This document shows, piece after piece, positions 37,000 through 47,844 of a stretch of 64,000 nucleotides of DNA (positions are counted from its first letter, which is position 1; every line of letters starts with the position of its first letter). Location: the NCBI GenBank assembly GCA_947247005.1, contig OX365944.1, positions 2,058,501 through 2,122,500 on the forward strand. Direction: 5' to 3'. Made by a program: the position numbers and the translations under genes. The DNA comes from Spisula solida. Lineage: Eukaryota > Mollusca > Bivalvia > Venerida > Mactridae. The notes under the pieces are model-generated. The model saw only the letters and a list, made by a program, of their open reading frames with translations, ran no database searches and was not told the DNA's origin.

Positions 37000-37630
37000 G
37001 AAATGTGACAAAGTGGGCAGCACTCCACAGAAACCACCGGTTACGAAATGTATAAGAAAGAATGCTGTACAAAATGCTATCATACCTTGTATTGAGGAAC
37101 GACATGCTCGTATTTTACTAGTGATTTACAGTACATCATAATAGTAATCAAATATTGACATCATTAAAAGATTTTCTTATAGAAAGCTACATTGACGTCT
37201 TGTACATATAAAATATAAGATTTTGATTAGCAACACCAGTCAATCCGGACTTTAATTTAGTAAACGATTGAAGATTTATCTTTCCGATGAATATACGAGC
37301 ACAGACGGGTAAATCAGTTATTAACTGCAATTCCTACGTAAATACACTGATATATTTCATACAGACTATACACATGGGTAGTATCATTTTTATCCATCTT
37401 TTTACTGTTGAAACTAGATTATGCAGCTAGACCATTCGGCGTTTTGATTGTTGAAACCTAGGTCATTCAGCTTTTTAACATAGTTATATGTTGGTCTCAG
37501 TGCTGTTTAGTTGTGGTATTTGATGTTTTAATGTTTTCTGTTTTCGACTTGTTAAGGTGAGTGCTGCCTAACTTGTCCGATTTTCTATAGTCTTTCTACT
37601 AAGGATAATATAGTTCTATGTCGAATTAAT
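37000..37630. mobile_element. Foldback-family pair of ends (copy 2)
   Basis: A minus-type end (GTGGGCAGCACTCCACAGAA) at ~37014 and a plus-type end (TTTTCTGTTTTCGACTTGTT, ending TTGTCCGATTTTC) at 37535-37585, matching 14444-15085 in copy 1. The right end is interrupted just outside by the tandem-repeat element at 37631. Confidence 0.5.
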
Positions 37631-38828
37631 TTTCGTCTGTCCGTCCGTCCGTCCGTCTGTCTTTCTGTCTGTCTGTCCGCACGCACCGACTTGACGTTGT
37701 GGATGTGGAACAATAGGCTATATTTAGATTCTATTCATCCCGTTGCTTACCGGGTGCAAAATGTTGCTTATGGGGTTTTACAAACAAAAGAAAGAACAAA
37801 AGAAAACCCCGCAACGTCATGTCAGTAAAAATGTCCGTCAGTCCGTTTGTCACACTTTTGTCCGGGCATAACTTGAAGAGTATTAGAGATATTAATTTGA
37901 AACTAAATAGGTGAAAAGACCTTATTGAGGGGAAGTGCAGTGCACAAGAATCCTAAATGAAGATTATTAGAGGTATCAATTTGAAACTTCATAGGTAAAT
38001 ATATACCTCATTGAGGGGAAGTGCAGTGCACAAGAATCATAACTCTTGATTGCATATTTTTTGAGTTATTCCCCTTTGTGATTTTTTATAATTAATTGTT
38101 GTCCGGGCCATAACTCATACAGTATTTGAGATATCAATTTGAAGCTTCAAAGGTGAGTATACCTCATTGAGGGGAAGTGGAGTGCCCAAGAACCATAACT
38201 CTTCATTGTATTTTTTTTTAGTTATTCCCCGATGTAATATTTCATACTTAATTAGTGTCTGGGCCATAACTCACACCGTATTAGATATATCAAATTGAAA
38301 CTTCATATGTGACTATACCATGTTGAGGGAAAGTGCGGCGTTTATTGTATATTTTTGGAGTTATGGCCCTTTGTACTTTTATACTTACTTCTTGTCCAGG
38401 TCATAACTCCTACACTATGGGAAGTATTGATTTGAAACTTTATAGGTAAATATATCTCATTGAAGAGAAGTGCAGTGCCACAAAAACATAAGTCTACTTT
38501 ACTTGTTTTTTTTAATTATCTCCCTTTTTTATACAAATTAAGGCTTAGCCGGTCCCTAACATGAACAGTATTGATGGCATTTGATTGAAACTTTACATAA
38601 TGATAGAGACCTTTAAGAGGAAGTGCGGTGTCAAAGAACCGTAATTCTACATTATTTTCTTTTTTACCTGTATCTGGGTATCTGTTATATGTTATTTCCC
38701 ATGTTGGGACAAGCACTTGCTTCGGGGAGCAAAATTCGCTTTTACCGATTATTTGTGTTACTGCCTTACCTGTCCGATGTTCTATTGTCTTTCTACTAAA
38801 GATAAATATAGCTCTATATCGTATTAAT
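37562..38828 (+). mobile_element. Tandem-repeat element (pearl-like architecture) flanked by ~69-bp direct repeats
   Basis: Copy 1 has an uninterrupted sequence at 15048-15115. In copy 2 the matching ~69 bp occurs twice (37562-37630 and 38760-38828, differing at about 11 positions). Between them lie 1129 bp: a GTCC/GTCT microsatellite (37636-37682), a hairpin (GGGGTTTT...AAAACCCC at 37772-37810) and five to six degenerate ~150-bp repeats. A tetranucleotide repeat joined to ~150-160-bp core repeats is the plan of bivalve pearl elements, now often considered Helitron-related (family knowledge; assignment is inference). No protein is encoded. Confidence 0.65.
37857..38660 (+). repeat. Degenerate ~150-bp tandem repeats (five to six units)
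   Basis: Each unit carries GTCCGGGCCATAACTC, then ATATCAATTTGAAACTTCAT, then TTGAGGGGAAGTGCAGTGC, then a T-rich GAGTTATTCCCC stretch. Unit starts are visible near 37860, 38100, 38257, 38394 and ~38545. A partly deleted unit lies between 37950 and 38100. Confidence 0.8.
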
Positions 38829-38879
38829 GTTACGTATGTTTGACCATCATATTCATACTCAGATTATTTGTTCGTGCTG

Positions 38880-39560
38880 AATTTAATATGTTACAACTAA
38901 TTCAATTGGATTACTAAGACTACTATGGAAGTACTATAATAGTTAATTACCTTGGTCACCACAGAAACTAATGTTGTGAGATGATTGTCCCTGGCGAGAC
39001 ACTGGGTAAAACACCTTCTTCCTAAACCGTCTCGTAGTGTTGCATAATTAACTTCTTAAATCAAATTATAGCATGTATAGTACAACATCTCGCCGACTAA
39101 GAAGTTTTTGGTAGGCAAGTTTATGCCATTCCCCCACTGTTTGTTAAGTCTTATACTGGTTGTCCTGGTGTGAATTTTTTTCCAAACTCAACTGACTGCA
39201 TCCTCTCACCTGAAAGACATGTACTGCAGCACATGCTTTGCAAGAACATAACACGCCCAACTGGATATCAAACAAATATTTTAAAAGTCGGACGAGAGAG
39301 CTACAAATGTACTCAACAGAGAAACATAATTGCTACATAAAGTAACACTCATCTTAGAATGAAAAAGGCAAGTTTAGGTGCCGTTATTGGATGCTAGTGT
39401 ACCCAGGTCAAACACATTTTCAAATTTTAGAAACCTACAAATTTAGAAATTCTGTATATATCACCAAATGAGACTATAAGGAATATACGGCTAATGTCTT
39501 GACTAAGTCTTGGCACATTAATAAATTTCTTATAATTCTTACAAGAAGTGCTAACCATAA
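38880..39560 (+). repeat. 0.9-1.1 kb module, occurrence d (first part)
   Basis: Matches 15175-15880 through TTCAATTGGATTACTAAGAC, CCTGGCGAGACACTGGGTAA and GGAATATACGGCTAATGTCT up to ACAAGAAGTGCTAACCAT. The second half of the module follows only after ~0.9 kb, and in reverse orientation. Confidence 0.7.
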
Positions 39561-40439
39561 ACTTAATTCGATATTCTTTCCGTCAATACCAAAACCATAA
39601 CTACACTACCAAATTCTCGAAGTTATTAAGCATTGTTTGTGGGACATGTCTTTTGGATTAACCTGTATCACCGAATGAGATCCGAATGAGAATACGAAGG
39701 GTGCTCGACAAGAAATACAATTTACTCTATAACATGTTATGGACATAACCATTTACCATGAAACTCACGGACAACATTCAATGAACTATCCTTCACACAT
39801 TGCACACCCATTTACCCATTAAATTCAAGATTAAAGGTATGTTTTGTTATTTGCAAAAGGTACAACACTCATGCACTGTAATATGGTTGACCACATAGTT
39901 ATCCTGGAACCGTACCTTCTTTATGCAATTTAAGTCTTTGAATTGATATTCACACAGGACTAGGTGTAATAAGATAGTATTCCCATGAGTACCATGTTCA
40001 AATACTACTTTACAGTAGAAGCCCTACAGGTGCGAAGAGGCATTTTCATGAGAAATGTACAAATGGTCTATTCCATTAACAATTTAAAGCTATATGAAAT
40101 ATCTGAAGTTTTCCGTGCGCACAATATCTATAGAGCCTTCTTGGAACATAGTTTTCCATTGGTTCTGGTTTTTAAATTGCAAGACCTTTGTGGATAAAGA
40201 ACATAAAATCAATTATTTCCATCAGTGAATGTGTGCGTTTTACAAATGCGGATTTCTTAGAATTTCTGTTAGCACATGTATGATGTTTCTGCTTCATTAT
40301 TGGTAAATGATAGTGAGCGTATGTCCTATCCTTTATTATACTACGTGTACTTCCATTGAAAGTACTCAGGGTATTTACAACTGACCTGTATAAGATTTTG
40401 TATAAATCATCTCAGCAACCAAGCGCATTAATGTTCTAA
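39561..40439. other. Unmatched stretch in copy 2, no gene recognised
   Basis: Lies between the direct and inverted parts of module d and has no counterpart in copy 1 that I can see. The 70-aa frame at 39985-40197 has no family I recognise. It could be an inserted element whose entry caused the neighbouring inversion (inference). Confidence 0.4.
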
Positions 40440-41010
40440 TCACGCAGAAAAAGGTACACGAATAAGGAAACAAATTATTAACAGCGTCTTGTACAGAAAT
40501 TCTCAGTGTATTCTCTTATTGAATGTTCTATGATGAAAAGGTGTTAACTTTCTGTAATTAAATTTCAAAAATTATAGAGTGTTTGCCAATCGACTAAATT
40601 GCTCAGTTTAGAAGAAAATATTTGGGTCAATACTATTAGTACATATGGTAGCTTTCTCAAACTATACTTTGAACATTTAGACCGAGTTTCAATAAATATA
40701 ATCCTCAGCGAAGAGACGGGAATCACTTTAGAGAATAAAGACTAATTCAGGGATTACACAATACATTTGAACTGTCATTATCAATCCCAAAAGACAATAT
40801 CAGAAACGGAAAGCTTAAAATTTTATCTTCCTAGAAACTTAAATTTGTTACAAATACAAACATGTTTTGTTGAAGCTTAGACTCTAGAATAAGAACATGT
40901 TATCAAATGTAAGTCATTATTTTAGAATGATTAAATATGGTTAGCACTTCTTGCAAGAATTATGAGAAATTTGATAATGTAAGTCATTATGGCTCGCCAA
41001 GTCAAGACGG
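40440..41010 (-). repeat. Inverted copy of the end of the 0.9-1.1 kb module
   Basis: The minus strand reads the same as 15780-16310 of copy 1: a TTGACTTGGCGA.CCATAATGAC stretch, CAAACATGTTTGTA.., TCTAGGAAG.., a CAGTTCAAATGTATTGTGTA-like stretch, a CTCTTCGCTGAGGATTATA-like stretch, TCGGTCTAAATGTTCAAAGT and GAGCAATTTAGTCGATTGGC. All other occurrences of this module in the window are in the plus orientation, so a local inversion or inverted duplication took place in copy 2. Confidence 0.7.
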
Positions 41011-41159
41011 TTGCCGTATATTCCTTATTAGAGGGATGTTCCAAACGAAATGCATTCAATGCATATCTTGGTAATTTTAGGGGCTTCGTGCTTGGGGAAT
41101 ATTTGGTTGAAATTCATGCATCAGTTTGGTCAAAATGTAAGTTTAATAAACACTTATTA

Positions 41160-44100
41160 ATTTATTTTAAGCTAAACAAGACTGCTTATCTAATTAACCC
41201 ACCTCTGTGGAATAAATCGATGTTTTCCGCCTTTCTCATTATCTTGGGCGCACTATAGGAGTTCAACTTGATCGACAATTTCTTAAATTTATGTTGACAA
41301 CGAATTGAATGTTCGCCAATCAAATACAAGTTTTATTGAAAATTCGAAGTTCAATTAAAACCGACAAGAAGCCTTTATTAGGGAATTATTGAGTTTATTC
41401 TGGCACAGGAAAAATCAAGAGAGAAAATATTCGACATAAATGCATCATACCGTCTTAGTATGCTATGACCGGTTTGTGGCACTTTGATCAGGGCTTGTGT
41501 TAACAAAGCATCTGAAGGAAAAACTTAAATATTTTGACTTAAATTAAAAAATGAGTTTCCCACATTCACACATTTCCCAAGAATCGATAAATAACAATGT
41601 TTTCTGTGTGATTATTGCAGCTCACTACCTAGGGTTTTTAAACAATGTAAAAAATGATAGTCTTGATGCTCCTGTTTAGCTGATACACTTTAAGATTTTA
41701 ACAAAAGTCTCAGTTTTTGCTTACGATGCTTTGTGAATACCGAACCAGCAATGTATGGTTGCTGTTTGTTCTGTCTGATGTTATATAACAACAACTGCAT
41801 ATGACTTGAACTTTTGATTTGAACAACTATAAAGTTATAGCTTAGCACATTTAACATGGATTCGTGAATATCCGTTTTATCCTTGCCCAATCAGAGTTGT
41901 TATTTTAACTAATCAAAACATTCTTAAATTACAATAACGAAAACACAAGAGGATTAGTTAGTGACAGGTCAATTGTGCTCAGCTATAATATATATCGTTA
42001 TTTATTTTTGATGGTTGTGGAGCTTAAAACCAGAGTAAACACCATTTGTGAGAATGCATGTAGTCTCAATACAAAATACTGAATTTAATATATATGTATA
42101 TTAACTAAACTATAATTATTTCGTCATTTAAAAAAACCTGACATTTTCACATACATTGTGTCTTTTTTTATTATAACATATAAACATATGAACAGAATAT
42201 AATATCCAAGTAAAGATCAAAAGTATATGAAAATAAATGTCACATCGTCTGGGAATTATAATTTGTTATAACTTTTTTATAATATTTTTCTTTCATTTCG
42301 TTTAAACTTCCAACATGAATAGAGAACGACACGTCAATAGCTAAACGACTTGAGGGAACTTTGAGATGTTGCCACGGAGACGCTTCTGGTGATAACAAAG
42401 GTTATTTACGATTTACTGATCGACTTTCTAGACATAACCTCGCATTGTGGTGTAAATGTAGCCAATAATCGTGAATCCTATGTGATTTAAGACTTTTATG
42501 ATATTAAGAAAAATAAGTAGACGAGATATTTACTATTTATGTAATAACACGATACCATTACGAACACTTAAAGGAAGCCTGTACAGTTAAACACATAATA
42601 AATAATTCGTGCTTGACATTTTTAAAAATGAATAACAGGAAATGAGATGTTTTGTTTCATTCTGAATAGTTGCAATGCGCTAAATTATCATTAATACACA
42701 AATAGAACAACTTAAAATTCCCTCCGAGTAGCGTTTAGCAAATTCGTCTGCCCTTGTAGTTCAATATAAATGACAATTTGGAGCGATTTACCGGGTACCT
42801 GTAACGTAATTTCCGTATCACGCGTCTTTATTTCTTCGGCATGCAAAAAAATCGGTGTATAAAATATGTAAATGTGTGTTAACTAAGACAATTGATCAAC
42901 ACTAACCTTTAAACTTGGACTATAGTTCATTATTATGATAATTCTAGGTAAAGTATTCCATTATGTAAATGTGTGTTAACTAAGACAATTGATCAACACT
43001 AACCTTTAAACTTGGACTATAGTTCATATGATAATTCTAGGTAAAGTATTCCATTATGTAAATGTGTGTTAACTAAGACAATTGATCAACACTTACCTTT
43101 AAACTTGGACTATAGTTCATATGATAATTCTAGGTAAAGTATTCCATTATGTAAATGTGTGTTAAATAAGACAATTGATCAACACTAACCTTTAAACTTG
43201 GACTATAGTTCATATGATAATTCTAGGTAAAGTATTCCATTATGTAAATGTGTGTTAACTAAAACAATTGATCAACACTTACCTTTAAACTTGGACTATA
43301 GTTCATATGATAATTCTAGGTAAAGTATTCCATTATGTAAATGTGTGTTAACTAAGACAATTGATCAACACTTACCTTTAAACTTGGACTATAGTTCATA
43401 TGATAATTCTAGGTAAAGTATTCCATTATGTAAATGTGTGTTAACTAAGACAACTGATCAACACTTACCTTTAAACTTGGACTATAGTTCATATGATAAT
43501 TCTAGGTAAAGTATTCCATTATGTAAATGTGTGTTAAATAAGACCATTGATCAACACTAACCTTTAAAATTGGACTATAGTTCATATGATAATTCTAGGT
43601 AAAGTATTCCATTATGTAAATGTGTGTTAACTAAGACAATTGATCAACACTTACCTATAAACTTGGACTATAGTTCATATGATAATTCTAGGTAAAGTAT
43701 TCCATTATGTAAATGTGTGTTAACTAAGACAATTGATCAACACTTACCTTTAAACTTGGACTATAGTTCATATGATAATTCTAGGTAAAGTATTCCATTA
43801 TGTTAATGTGTGTTAAATAAGACAATTGATCAACACTTACCTTTAAACTTGGACTATAGTTCATATGATAATTCTAGGTAAAGTATTCCATTATGTAAAT
43901 GTGTGTTAAATAAGACAATTGATCAACACTAACCTTTAAACTTGGACTATAGTTCATATGATAATTCTAGGTAGAGTATTCCATTATGTAAATGTGTGTT
44001 AAATAAGACAATTGATCAACACTTACCTTTAAACTTGGACTATAGTTCATATGATAATTCTAGGTAAAGTATTCCCTTATGTTAATACTGAGACATATTT

Positions 44101-45200
44101 CTGTACGTTGATTCCCGTGTGAAGCAAGTTTTATATGGTAAACCTAACTTAATATGATACCAATTTGGACTATAAAGACTACTATGGAGGTATTATAAGT
44201 GTTAATTGTCTTTGTCACCGCGGAAATTTATGTTATTAAAGTCGTTATAATATTTTCCCTGGCGAGAACCTTCGTGATTTGTCTCGTAGTTTTACATAAT
44301 ACATCGACTCAATAAAATTATGACATGTACTAGTATAGTACAAACTCACACTAGAAGGTACTAGGCAGACAATCTGCTTCGGAGTTCCCTACGACGTTCT
44401 CAGTCCTTTACGAGTTTTACTGGCATTACCTACAGCAACTGCCCAAAAGCATCTGCCTAATCATCATTTGAAATACATGATTACAATCAATGCCGAGCAA
44501 AACATAGCTTGCTCAACATGTCGTTCAATGCTAAAACATTAAAAACAGTAGAGCTTAGACAATTCAAAGCTAACCAGAAACGGCGGCAGCGCTTTAGCCA
44601 CCGAACGGGCTACCCTCCAAACAAATTAAATAAACCATTATGGATTGCTTGTGTCTTGTGAAATATTTGAAACTTACATTCTGTAGTAATATCATCTCAG
44701 GATACCAAAAGAACTATACGGTTAACGACTTGACTTAACCTAATATAATGCCTACAGTTACCTATAAGACCAACAAGAACCACTTACCATATTTAACCAG
44801 CCTCAATCACTTATATTACGTTTAATATGTTATCTTACTCTAGAGTCTGCACTTCAATAATACGTGTTTGTATTCGTAATAGCTTGTGGTTTCTTGGATG
44901 AATTTTAAGCTTCCGCCTCTGGAATTGTTTCTGAGGATTTGTAATGACACTTCAAATGTATTTTGTAATCTCTAAACTAGTCTGAATGCTCCAGAGTAAA
45001 GACATTCTCTTCGCTAAGAATTTAGTTTATTGAAAATTGGTCTAAATGTTTTATATGTATAATTTTAGAGAGTAACAATATATACCTATTATATTGACCC
45101 AAATATTTTCTTCTAAACTGAGCAATTTAGTCGATTGGCAAATGTTCCAAAATGTTTTAAATGTAATAATAGAATGTAAAATCAAGTATTCATTATTGAA
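41160..45200 (+). repeat. Type-B unit in copy 2, ending with module e
   Basis: Very close to 22180-25130 throughout: ACCCACCTCTGTGGAATAAA, the CCGACAAGAAGCCTTTATTA stretch, CTTACGATGCTTTGTGAATA, and the module at 44085-45200 with TTTTAAGCTTCCGCCTCTGG. The main difference is ten extra satellite units at 42864-44076. No coding sequence was found; small frames are not shared between copies. Confidence 0.8.
42864..44076 (+). repeat. 93-bp satellite, 13 units
   Basis: Unit starts are at ~42864, 42961, 43054, 43147, 43240, 43333, 43426, 43519, 43612, 43705, 43798, 43891 and 43984. The first unit has a 3-bp insertion. Units differ at only a few positions (TTAACTAAG or TTAAATAAG; CACTAACC or CACTTACC). 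These variants are mixed rather than ordered, which suggests repeated unequal exchange. The same array has 3 units at 23818 in copy 1. Confidence 0.95.
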
Positions 45201-45555
45201 CCTTCATTATATTAATACCACTGGTTTGTCCATACGTTAACGGGCGAAAACCAGTGTAAACATAACAATAAATGGATACAGACGGCGAATATTATTTTAT
45301 TAGACATTTTACATGATGTTGTTGAATCCTACTTTAAAACAATATTGTGATGTAAAACAGGAAGATCACGAAGCCAATCCAAACATTGAACATCTTACAT
45401 TGTTTTATACCTACTGTCGAGTGATACCGTATTTCAGTTATTGTAATTATCTTACTGAAAATTATGTTTCAACATAAGTTGTCTTTAGAATGTTACATAA
45501 ATGTGTTATGTCTTGTCGATTGCACTTAGACTGTTGTTGAAATACAAAATCATAA

Positions 45556-45886
45556 TATTAAGTCGGACAGGGAATGCGGTCCTCAACTTAACCAGCCGAG
45601 AACCGAGAACAGAAATCATAACAACAAACAAACCTTGACTAAACATCCTATAGGGTGTCGTTGAGAACGAATCCTGTTTGCAAATGAGTGCTTTCGGCTT
45701 GGGCATTCAGCTTTGTGATTGCTGATACTAGTTTATTCAGTTTATCGACAGCTGGGACTTTGCGGGATCATTTACCCGTTTATTTGTGTGATGTAGGGCA
45801 TTGTGCCTTGTATGTGTTTTATGTTTTCTCTGCTTGGCTGGTTCAGTTGAGTGCTGTCTGTCCTGACTGACTTAATATTATCTTCT
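45556..45886. mobile_element. Compact foldback/MITE element with inverted ends
   Basis: The left end ATAATATTAAGTCGGACAGG (then GAATGCGGTCCTCAACTTAA, CCAGCCGAGAACCG) is the reverse complement of the right end (TCTGCTTGGCTGGTTCAGTT, GAGTGCTG, CTGACTGACTTAATATTAT). At ~330 bp this is the shortest pair in which both ends are obvious, so it is the best model for the family's termini: 13-bp outer ATAATATTAAGTC followed by the core. The interior has CTGATACTAG/CATTCAGCTT subrepeats on one side only. The two overlapping 60-66 aa frames are incidental. Confidence 0.7.
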
Positions 45887-46254
45887 TACGAATGTGATTC
45901 GTACCTTAACTAGATTACTAGGTTGTCAAAGAATGTTAACAATGTTATCTGGTAGTCGGTACATTATTCGCAAGATGTTATAATGAAGTAAAAAGTACAT
46001 GAAGTTAAATTCAACTTCTGTACTATCATATGTGCGTCATTCAGACACAAGTTGATATGTTATATCAACAATGTTATATTGTGGTCAGTACTCAAAACTC
46101 AACACATTATTAAAGTACTAATACATATAGAAAGTTAAATATTCTTTTTTTTTTGGAACTGACCTACGCCAGCATGTTTATTTTTCAGTTAACGTGAACA
46201 ATAAACATATATACATATATCACAGATATAAAGAATTACAAAGCATGTATATAG

Positions 46255-47517
46255 ATACGACAAACAATACATAGTAGATACTGTTGGTGTTTGCATGCAT
46301 ATATGTGGTAGGTATATTATGAGTTCAGTTGCTTAATTAATTTTTCTAAAACTATTAGTTAAATTATCAGTCTGTCCATCTAACATCATACTGTCTGTGT
46401 ATACATCCCTAAACGAACATCAACAGACAATGGAAGAAATAAACACCCAGATTTCACTTTGGAGACATCCTTTATAAGATCAGCACTTATCCTGAATAAA
46501 AGAAAACTCTCAACGTATCGATACCGAGACATAACATTATTTTGTCAATAAAAATCTACCACTATGTGTTGAAAACAATTATACCATATTTGATCTGTCG
46601 CGTAGACAGATTTCTAGCTATTTCCCAGCATTTTCTGACCTTTATATACATGTACCTGTCTAGTTGTCGAGCAAGAACAATTAAGTTTTATAGTGTACAG
46701 ACTATACGTACAATATGCTCCCTTGATTTAAGGTGCCTGTCGTGTTGTGAATGTTTTTCCTAAGGGTAGTTTTATAAGATTATATTGACAGTATGAGTAC
46801 TGCTTAATCTTTTAAAATAATGGAAATCTGATAATAAGATCTGATTTTGACCACGATATCTTTTACTGAAATGCGAAATACACGAACTAAGTCTTTTTTA
46901 CTAAACCTCGAACTTTTATACCGTTGAAATTAAATGATTTTACTATAGTGCGGCCAAGATATGATGGCACAATAACAAATACACATGCTAATCAGCCGAC
47001 GGATAGTTTTGACAGAAAGGGGTGCTTATTTACAGTCATGGTCAATAAACGCTTGTTTCGTATTATGTTTATGCAATATGAGCAAATATACGAAACATTT
47101 TACATGTGTCTCGCTAGCTCAGTTGGTAAAGCTTTGGAAATACAATAATAGTATGGATGGAGGTTACTGGTTCGAATATCACTTTAAATTTGTAATTATT
47201 TGTATTCTACAGTTCTAGTTAACTTTTTTTCTTAGTATATCCCGTTATACGTTGATTATCTTGTTACATGTTTTTTAATTCGTATATTTGATCTATTCTG
47301 TATCTTTATTATATTATATTATATAATATTTATCTAGAACAACCAATTATAAAAATTATATTCTATACGTAAAGATGTATATATAAATTATATGAATTAA
47401 CATTGTTCATCAGCAGTGTATGTGCCAGAAACATTTAAGATACCCCTCTCATCGCGGCAGTTCGTTTTTTAGGACAAGACAACGGAATCACTGGCAGTTC
47501 CATTGATGCATCTTGTG
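46255..47517 (+). repeat. Left ~1.26-kb direct repeat flanking the LINE (putative target-site duplication)
   Basis: 1263 bp starting ATACGACAAACAATACATAG and ending TTGATGCATCTTGTG. It is repeated at 53308-54569 with, by my reading, only two differences: one substitution (GTATACATCC versus GTATTCATCC) and one single-base indel (TGACCTTTA versus TGACTTTA). Its left flank matches the unoccupied paralogue in copy 1 (~26.05-26.22 kb); its right edge is the LINE 5' end. It contains a copy of the 0.3-kb dispersed module and a tRNA-like sequence. Confidence 0.92.
47108..47185 (+). other. tRNA-like sequence (A and B boxes), SINE head or tRNA pseudogene
   Basis: TCGCTAGCTCAGTTGGTAAA has a textbook A box, and ACTGGTTCGAATATC matches a B box 40 or so bases later. 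The acceptor and T stems do not pair well, so I read this as a tRNA-derived relic. It is duplicated at 54161-54238 with the direct repeat. In copy 1 (near 26930) the first half is deleted and only the B-box half remains. Confidence 0.65.
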
Positions 47518-47844
47518 CTTTCCGGTTCCGGTTTGAGAAGGATGTGTGTTTTTGTATGGAATAACAAATTGTGATATTTTGATAATTGTAGTGGAATGAG
47601 GATACTATAACTATACGGACTAAATTATATAGGTAACGGACATCGTAATAGATTCGTATATATAAGTAAAATGCATTATTCTATGAGATAGAAGCTGTAT
47701 AAACATTTCCCCTTTGTTATCTCCCGAATTCAAATTCAAATTTTGTTACCCCACCAGTAGAAGAGGGGTCACGCTCAATGTGGCAATATATAGCCTCAGG
47801 GCATACATGTAACGGTTTAATCGGATTAGTGGACAGAGTGCATA
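47518..47844 (+). promoter_or_regulatory. LINE 5' UTR / presumed internal promoter
   Basis: 327 bp between the element's 5' end and the ORF1 start. It begins with a repeated CCGG-containing stretch (TTTCCGGTTCCGGTTTGAG). LINE 5' UTRs usually hold the internal promoter (family knowledge). No specific motif was verified beyond the absence of an upstream TATA dependence that I could demonstrate. Confidence 0.5.

Noticed and set aside
39690..39730. GGGTGCTCGACAAGAAATAC as a mariner-type terminal repeat
   Set aside because: Only a loose resemblance; no matching inverted end or transposase frame was found within a few kb.
42864..44076. CRISPR array
   Set aside because: Units are contiguous 93-bp satellite repeats without unique spacers, in eukaryotic DNA.
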